A stretch of 8,808 nucleotides of DNA from Comamonadaceae bacterium (GTDB taxonomy: Bacteria > Pseudomonadota > Gammaproteobacteria > Burkholderiales > Burkholderiaceae_C). The first letter of the stretch is position 1. Every line of letters begins with the position of its first letter. Location: contig JAHEBY010000086.1 of assembly GCA_024642025.1 (NCBI GenBank), forward strand, positions 1 to 8,808. Direction: 5' to 3'. Shown here in pieces: positions 5,282 to 8,808 of the stretch. Position numbers and translations under genes: made by a program. The notes beneath the pieces were generated by a model. That model was not told the DNA's origin. It worked only from the letters and a program-made list of their open reading frames with translations, and searched no databases.

Positions 5282-7450
5282 TCAATGCCGTGAACGGCGG
5301 ACCAGAGCTCCAGTGTCAAGAATGAGTGCGACTTTCCCATCACCAAGAATCGTAGCTCCCGACACATTGGGAACTTTGCGGTAGTTCGATTCGAGGTTTT
5401 TGACGACCACCTGCTGTTGACCCAGCAATTCGTCAACCAGCAATGCGACCCGACTCCCATCGGATTCAATCACCACCATAATGCCATTCCCCTTTTCGAG
5501 ATTGGCGCGGGGGACGTCAAAGAGTCTCTCCATCTCGATTACGGGCATGTATTCTTCGCGGACCTTTACCAGCTGTGCGCCCTGTCCCACTGTGTTTACA
5601 GACGCCTCATTGACTTGAAAGGACTCGACAACGGACGACAAAGGCAGCAAGTAGACTTCGCTTCCAATTCCCACCGACATGCCATCCATGATGGCGAGTG
5701 TTAACGGAAGCCGCACTGACACCTTCATGCCATAGCCCTCAGCTGACTCTATCTCTACAGTGCCGTTGAGCGCTGTAATGTTGCGTTTGACGACGTCCAT
5801 GCCTACTCCGCGACCCGACACATCGGTCACTACGTCAGCTGTGGAAAAACCGGGCGCAAAAATGAGTTGCCAAACTTCAGCATCTGTCATTTGATCCGAA
5901 ACATCCAGGCCACGCTCTCGCGCCTTTCTGAGGATCTTTTCCCTGGACATGCCCCGGCCATCGTCACGAACTTCAATGACGATTGAGCCTCCCTGGTGAG
6001 AGGCAGAGAGCGTCAATGTACCGGTCTCTGATTTGCCTGCGGCCAGCCTGTCCGCAGGCAACTCGATGCCGTGGTCGCAACTGTTGCGAACCAGATGCGT
6101 GAGTGGGTCTGTGATTTTTTCAACAAGGCCCTTATCCAATTCAGTCGCCTCTCCCTGAGTGACAAACTCTACCTTCTTGCCGAGTTTTCCGGCGAGATCA
6201 CGCAACATCCTTGGGAATCGGCTGAACACAATAGACATAGGAATCATGCGGATGGACATGACGGACTCCTGCAGATCGCGGGTGTTTCTGTCCAGATCGG
6301 CCAGTCCGACCAACATCTGTTGGTACATTGCAGGATCCAGGGCACGACTATTTTGAGCCAACATCGCCTGAGTGATTACCAGCTCTCCCACCAAATTGAT
6401 GAGCTGGTCAACTTTGTTGATCGCAACGCGAATGGTTGCGGCTTCCGCTTGAGCCACCGGAACAGAGGCTTTCGAACCCGCTACGGATGCCGCGCCAGAC
6501 GTTCCCGCGTGAGTTGTGGCGGTGCCTGATACTTTCACTTCTGGCGCACCTGGAGACCCATCAAAAAACCCGAACCCAGGGAGAGGCGCCAGCGGAGCAC
6601 CTGGAGGTGGATCATCGGCATAGCTCTCTGAATGACCGCTTGAAGACGAGGTTGCCGCTACTGCTGAGTCGTCTAAAACACGAATGTCAACCTGGGCTCG
6701 GGCGACATGAAACTCAAAGAGATCAAGCAAATCGTCATCTGTAGAGTTTGTTTCCACAGAGAAAATGCGAATGTTCTCCTGGTCGCTGCTCAGCGGAACT
6801 GCTTTTCCCAACCCTGCAATATCCCTGAATAGCTCCAAAATTGCATCTGCTTGAGCTGGCTTTTCCAGCGGGCCGAACCGAATTTCAAGCGTTCGCATAG
6901 ATGGAGCGCCGGATTTGGGGGCTGCTGTCAACGGCGCAGGCGTAGGAACTTCAATTTTTGGCGGATGGGCTGCTGTGGGCACGGTAGCAACAGTCGACTC
7001 CGAGATGGATGAGCCGGGTAGTGCTCCGCCTCCCGCCAAAATGCTGATTCGTCTCACCAAATCTGCGGTTGCCGGGGCATCACCGACTCCGCCAGCCTGA
7101 TGTCGTGCCAGCAGCCCGCGCGACGCGTCAGCAGATTCCAGCAACACATCAACCATCTGAGAATTGGGCTGCAACTCGTGCCGACGCAGCTTGTCCAGCA
7201 AAGACTCCATTTGATGCGTCAACTCGGCCACATCCGAAAATCCAAATGTGGCTGCACCGCCCTTAACTGAGTGGGCGCATCTGAAAATGCCGTTCAATTC
7301 CTCGTCGTCGGCAGTTCCCAAATTCAAATCGAGCAGCATCTGCTCCATCAAATCGAGATTTTCTGCCGCCTCTTCAAAAAAAATCTGGTAAAACTGACTG
7401 AGGTCGAATGAGTCGCCGGTGCCGCTTGTGTCCTGATTTATCTCTGACAT
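5282..7450 (-). CDS. cheA: Chemotaxis histidine kinase CheA
   Basis: CheA is the central kinase, which autophosphorylates in receptor arrays and passes phosphate to CheY and CheB. It has 722 aa. The P1/HPt domain (about 15-120) has phospho-acceptor His60 in CAHSVKGGAATFGF. A Pro/Ala-rich linker (145-185) leads to a P2-like domain (about 186-262). A second low-complexity linker (263-336) contains the aromatic motif GFGFF (292-296). P3 dimerisation helices lie at about 337-400. The P4 ATPase (about 405-585) has the N box HLVRNSCDHG with Asn456, G1 DDGRG (496-500), F box FAPGFST (531-537) and G2 GRGVGMD (546-552). P5, the CheW-like coupling domain, is at 588-722. AAGG lies 8 nt before the ATG. 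All catalytic motifs are intact. The usual neighbour cheW is missing; cheR follows instead. Confidence 0.96.
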   Translation of the reverse strand: MSEINQDTSGTGDSFDLSQFYQIFFEEAAENLDLMEQMLLDLNLGTADDEELNGIFRCAHSVKGGAATFGFSDVAELTHQMESLLDKLRRHELQPNSQMVDVLLESADASRGLLARHQAGGVGDAPATADLVRRISILAGGGALPGSSISESTVATVPTAAHPPKIEVPTPAPLTAAPKSGAPSMRTLEIRFGPLEKPAQADAILELFRDIAGLGKAVPLSSDQENIRIFSVETNSTDDDLLDLFEFHVARAQVDIRVLDDSAVAATSSSSGHSESYADDPPPGAPLAPLPGFGFFDGSPGAPEVKVSGTATTHAGTSGAASVAGSKASVPVAQAEAATIRVAINKVDQLINLVGELVITQAMLAQNSRALDPAMYQQMLVGLADLDRNTRDLQESVMSIRMIPMSIVFSRFPRMLRDLAGKLGKKVEFVTQGEATELDKGLVEKITDPLTHLVRNSCDHGIELPADRLAAGKSETGTLTLSASHQGGSIVIEVRDDGRGMSREKILRKARERGLDVSDQMTDAEVWQLIFAPGFSTADVVTDVSGRGVGMDVVKRNITALNGTVEIESAEGYGMKVSVRLPLTLAIMDGMSVGIGSEVYLLPLSSVVESFQVNEASVNTVGQGAQLVKVREEYMPVIEMERLFDVPRANLEKGNGIMVVIESDGSRVALLVDELLGQQQVVVKNLESNYRKVPNVSGATILGDGKVALILDTGALVRRSRH

Positions 7451-7487
7451 ATCTCTTACCTTTGCATGAAATTGCGCGAAACTTGAT

Positions 7488-7850
7488 TCAATTGACTACT
7501 TTTTTGATCACGTCCAGCAGTCTGGCGGGATCAAACGGCTTAACAAGCCAACCAGTGGCACCCGCTGCCCGACCAGCCTGTTTCATGAGATCGCTCGATT
7601 CAGTCGTTAAAACCAAAATCGGGGTCGTTTTGAACTGCGGATGATCTCTAAGTTTTCTGGTCAATCCCAAACCATCGAGTCGTGGCATGTTCTGATCGGT
7701 AAGGACCAGATCAAACGTTTGACTGGTTGCCTTTTCATATGCGTCCAGTCCGTCTACAGCCTCCACCACCTGGTACCCTGCACCCGAAAGCGTAAAGGTG
7801 ACCATCTTTCGCATGGAGGGTGAATCATCAACAGCAAGTATTCGGGTCAT
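7488..7850 (-). CDS. cheY: Chemotaxis response regulator CheY (single receiver domain)
   Basis: This is a 120-aa stand-alone receiver domain without an output domain, as expected for CheY, which carries the signal from CheA to the flagellar motor. The acidic pocket is Asp8-Asp9, the phospho-acceptor is Asp52 in VLTDQNMPRLDG, the switch threonines are Thr82/83 in LVLTTES, and the conserved lysine is Lys104 in LVKPFDP. Trp101 takes the place of the usual switch aromatic Tyr106 of E. coli CheY. The ATG at 7850 has a weak TGGA-type ribosome site. It lies 41 bp downstream of the CheZ-like gene and 37 bp upstream of cheA. The genome could hold further CheY paralogues, so whether this one drives the motor or acts as a phosphate sink is not decided by the sequence. 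Confidence 0.88.
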   Translation of the reverse strand: MTRILAVDDSPSMRKMVTFTLSGAGYQVVEAVDGLDAYEKATSQTFDLVLTDQNMPRLDGLGLTRKLRDHPQFKTTPILVLTTESSDLMKQAGRAAGATGWLVKPFDPARLLDVIKKVVN

Positions 7851-7891
7851 GTCAATTCCAGCAGGTAGATTAAGTTAGAGGAAATATTCGT

Positions 7892-8335
7892 TTAGAAGAG
7901 CTCAACGGAACCGGCGTCCATTTCGTCTTGCGTAACAGGGTTGGGGCGGTCGGGAACGGCGTCGACGAAGGGTACGGCCTCACCATCTTCCGGGCTCATC
8001 GACTCACATGCGAGTCGGTAGGCGCATCCTTGAAGCGTTTTGCTAGTGTGGCCAATCAATTGCGATGCCATATCCTGGAACTGCAGTTCAATAACAGCCG
8101 CCTGCAAGGCATTTCTGACGCCTTCCAGCCCATCTGCTCCGCCCAGTGAAGCGGAGGTAAGGTCATCGCTGGCATTCACGAATCGCGTCATCAGATTTTC
8201 AGTTGCGTCGGCCAACAAGCCATTTAGCCGGTCCAGATCATTGACGACGATCAATAGTGAGTCTTGAAGATCAGCCACCAATTGAACGGGAAGTGCCACA
8301 GCTGGCGCCTGCGAGGGTGGTTGTGAATATTCCAT
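7892..8335 (-). CDS. CheZ-like/uncharacterised chemotaxis protein, 147 aa
   Basis: This is the first gene of the operon. I do not recognise a named family with certainty. The chain is acidic and mostly helical, with no signal peptide or membrane segment. Helical stretches (about 15-60 and 70-110) surround LQFQDMASQLIGH. Within it Asp88-x-x-x-Gln92 resembles the QDLTGQ motif of CheZ, whose Asp143 and Gln147 hydrolyse CheY phosphate. Residues 112-135 are Pro/Asp-rich and probably flexible. The C-terminus TQDEMDAGSVELF recalls the QDEIDALL-type CheY-binding peptides of FliM and the CheZ tail, and its last six residues nearly equal those of CheD. Classical CheZ is about 210 aa, so this is short. 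The ATG directly follows an in-frame TAG and has no visible Shine-Dalgarno. A CheY phosphatase role is inference. Confidence 0.8.
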   Translation of the reverse strand: MEYSQPPSQAPAVALPVQLVADLQDSLLIVVNDLDRLNGLLADATENLMTRFVNASDDLTSASLGGADGLEGVRNALQAAVIELQFQDMASQLIGHTSKTLQGCAYRLACESMSPEDGEAVPFVDAVPDRPNPVTQDEMDAGSVELF

Positions 8336-8520
8336 CTAGTCAACGTTGGCAATGATTAAGGGCCGTACTCCGTCAAGGGCTTCTTGTGGAGTTAGAATTT
8401 TCTGACAACCACGGCCTGTAGCATGGCCCAATATCGAGGGCAAATAGCGGCCAATTTGGGCTTTTAGTCGTCCTTGGGCATCGAGTCAGCTACCCAGAGC
8501 ACAATTGAAGCGCCAACAAT
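8336..8520. other. Divergent intergenic region upstream of the che operon
   Basis: The 185 bp separate the chemotaxis operon (minus) from the receiver-domain gene (plus) and must hold at least the operon promoter. I found no convincing sigma70, sigma54 or sigma28 pair on either strand. The hexamer TTGGGC occurs at 8456-8461 and 8474-8479, and its inverse GCCCAA at 8426-8431, so 8426-8461 is an inverted repeat with a 24-bp loop. A regulator-binding role is only a possibility. Confidence 0.4.
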
Positions 8521-8808
8521 ATGTACGACTCTCTGCCTTCACCGATTCGAATTCTTCACTTAGAGGACTCGGAACTGGACCACAAGCTCGTTTGTCGATC
8601 TCTCGCAGCAGCAGACCTCTACTTCAGCATTCTGAGGGTGGATACGTTAGAGTCCTTTTTTGCGCAGATCACGAGCCCTGGGGCTGACATCATCCTTGCA
8701 GACTACCGATTGCCGGGGTTTACCGCCATCGATGCATGGCTGGGTTTGCAGAATCAAGCTCAGCTACCGCCCTTCGTTCTTCTGTCAGGCGCCATTGGTG
8801 AGTCAGCG
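8521..8808 (+). CDS. Receiver-domain signalling protein (N-terminal part, runs off right edge)
   Basis: An open frame of 96 codons starts at ATG 8521 and has no stop before the window end. It begins MYDSLPSPIRILHLEDSELD and is a response-regulator receiver domain. Glu15-Asp16 form the acidic pocket, Asp61 in ILADYRLPG is the predicted phospho-acceptor, and Ser89 in VLLSGAIGE is the switch residue. An in-frame TGA at 8506 fixes the start, and a weak GAAG at 8507-8510 may serve as ribosome site. From family knowledge, LSGAIGE-type receivers often head larger hybrid kinases or GGDEF/EAL proteins, but nothing beyond the receiver is visible. It is divergent from the che operon and may share its control region. 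Its substrate kinase is unknown. Confidence 0.85.
   Translation, partial: MYDSLPSPIRILHLEDSELDHKLVCRSLAAADLYFSILRVDTLESFFAQITSPGADIILADYRLPGFTAIDAWLGLQNQAQLPPFVLLSGAIGESA

Noticed and set aside
6071..6529. 152-codon plus-strand open frame antisense to cheA
   Set aside because: It is a mirror frame of the strongly conserved P3/P4 and linker coding sequence, with no ribosome site or domain of its own.
8444..8466. sigma28-like motif on the minus strand (TAAA and GCCGCTAT)
   Set aside because: The spacing between the two parts is 11 bp instead of the usual 15, and the second part deviates from GCCGATAA, so it is not a credible flagellar-class promoter.
1..8808. Mobile elements, CRISPR arrays, tRNA genes or phage remnants
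   Set aside because: No transposase, terminal inverted repeats, regularly spaced repeats, tRNA-like cloverleaf or phage gene was seen; all long stretches are accounted for by rrn, uup and che genes.

Overview
This window looks like a betaproteobacterial chromosome, probably Burkholderiales and most likely Comamonadaceae. Three things suggest this: the V1 segment of the 16S rRNA 5' end at the left edge, the moderate G+C content, and the style of the Che and Uup proteins. The family-level placement is an impression from memory, not a database result.

Left region (1-716): the first ~106 nt of a 16S rRNA gene lie on the minus strand and run off the left edge. Behind them is a long rrn leader and promoter zone holding several strong hairpins, a boxB/boxA-like antitermination pair, and three sigma70-like promoter candidates pointing toward the rRNA. 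The outermost candidate has an AT-rich UP-like tract and overlaps a possible plus-strand promoter for the next gene. From 717 to 2612 on the plus strand lies uup, an ABC-F ATPase with two nucleotide-binding domains.

Central and right region (2634-8335, minus strand): a compact six-gene chemotaxis operon is transcribed right to left. The order is a 147-aa CheZ-like protein, then cheY, cheA, cheR, cheD and cheB. It encodes the kinase (CheA), its diffusible output (CheY), a candidate phosphatase-like partner for CheY, and three receptor-modifying enzymes: methyltransferase CheR, deamidase CheD and methylesterase CheB. No cheW, receptor or cheC gene is present, so the coupling protein and receptors must be encoded elsewhere. 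cheB and uup converge with only 21 bp between their stop codons.

Right edge (8336-8808): a 185-bp divergent intergenic region precedes a plus-strand gene that starts at 8521 and is cut by the window end. Its visible 96 residues are a receiver domain, probably the N-terminus of a larger signalling protein.

The most interesting observation is that two different proteins of this operon, CheD and the 147-aa CheZ-like protein, end in nearly the same C-terminal peptide, GSVDLF and GSVELF. This suggests a shared docking tag. The 147-aa protein also carries a CheZ-type DxxxQ motif on a much shorter chain than classical CheZ.
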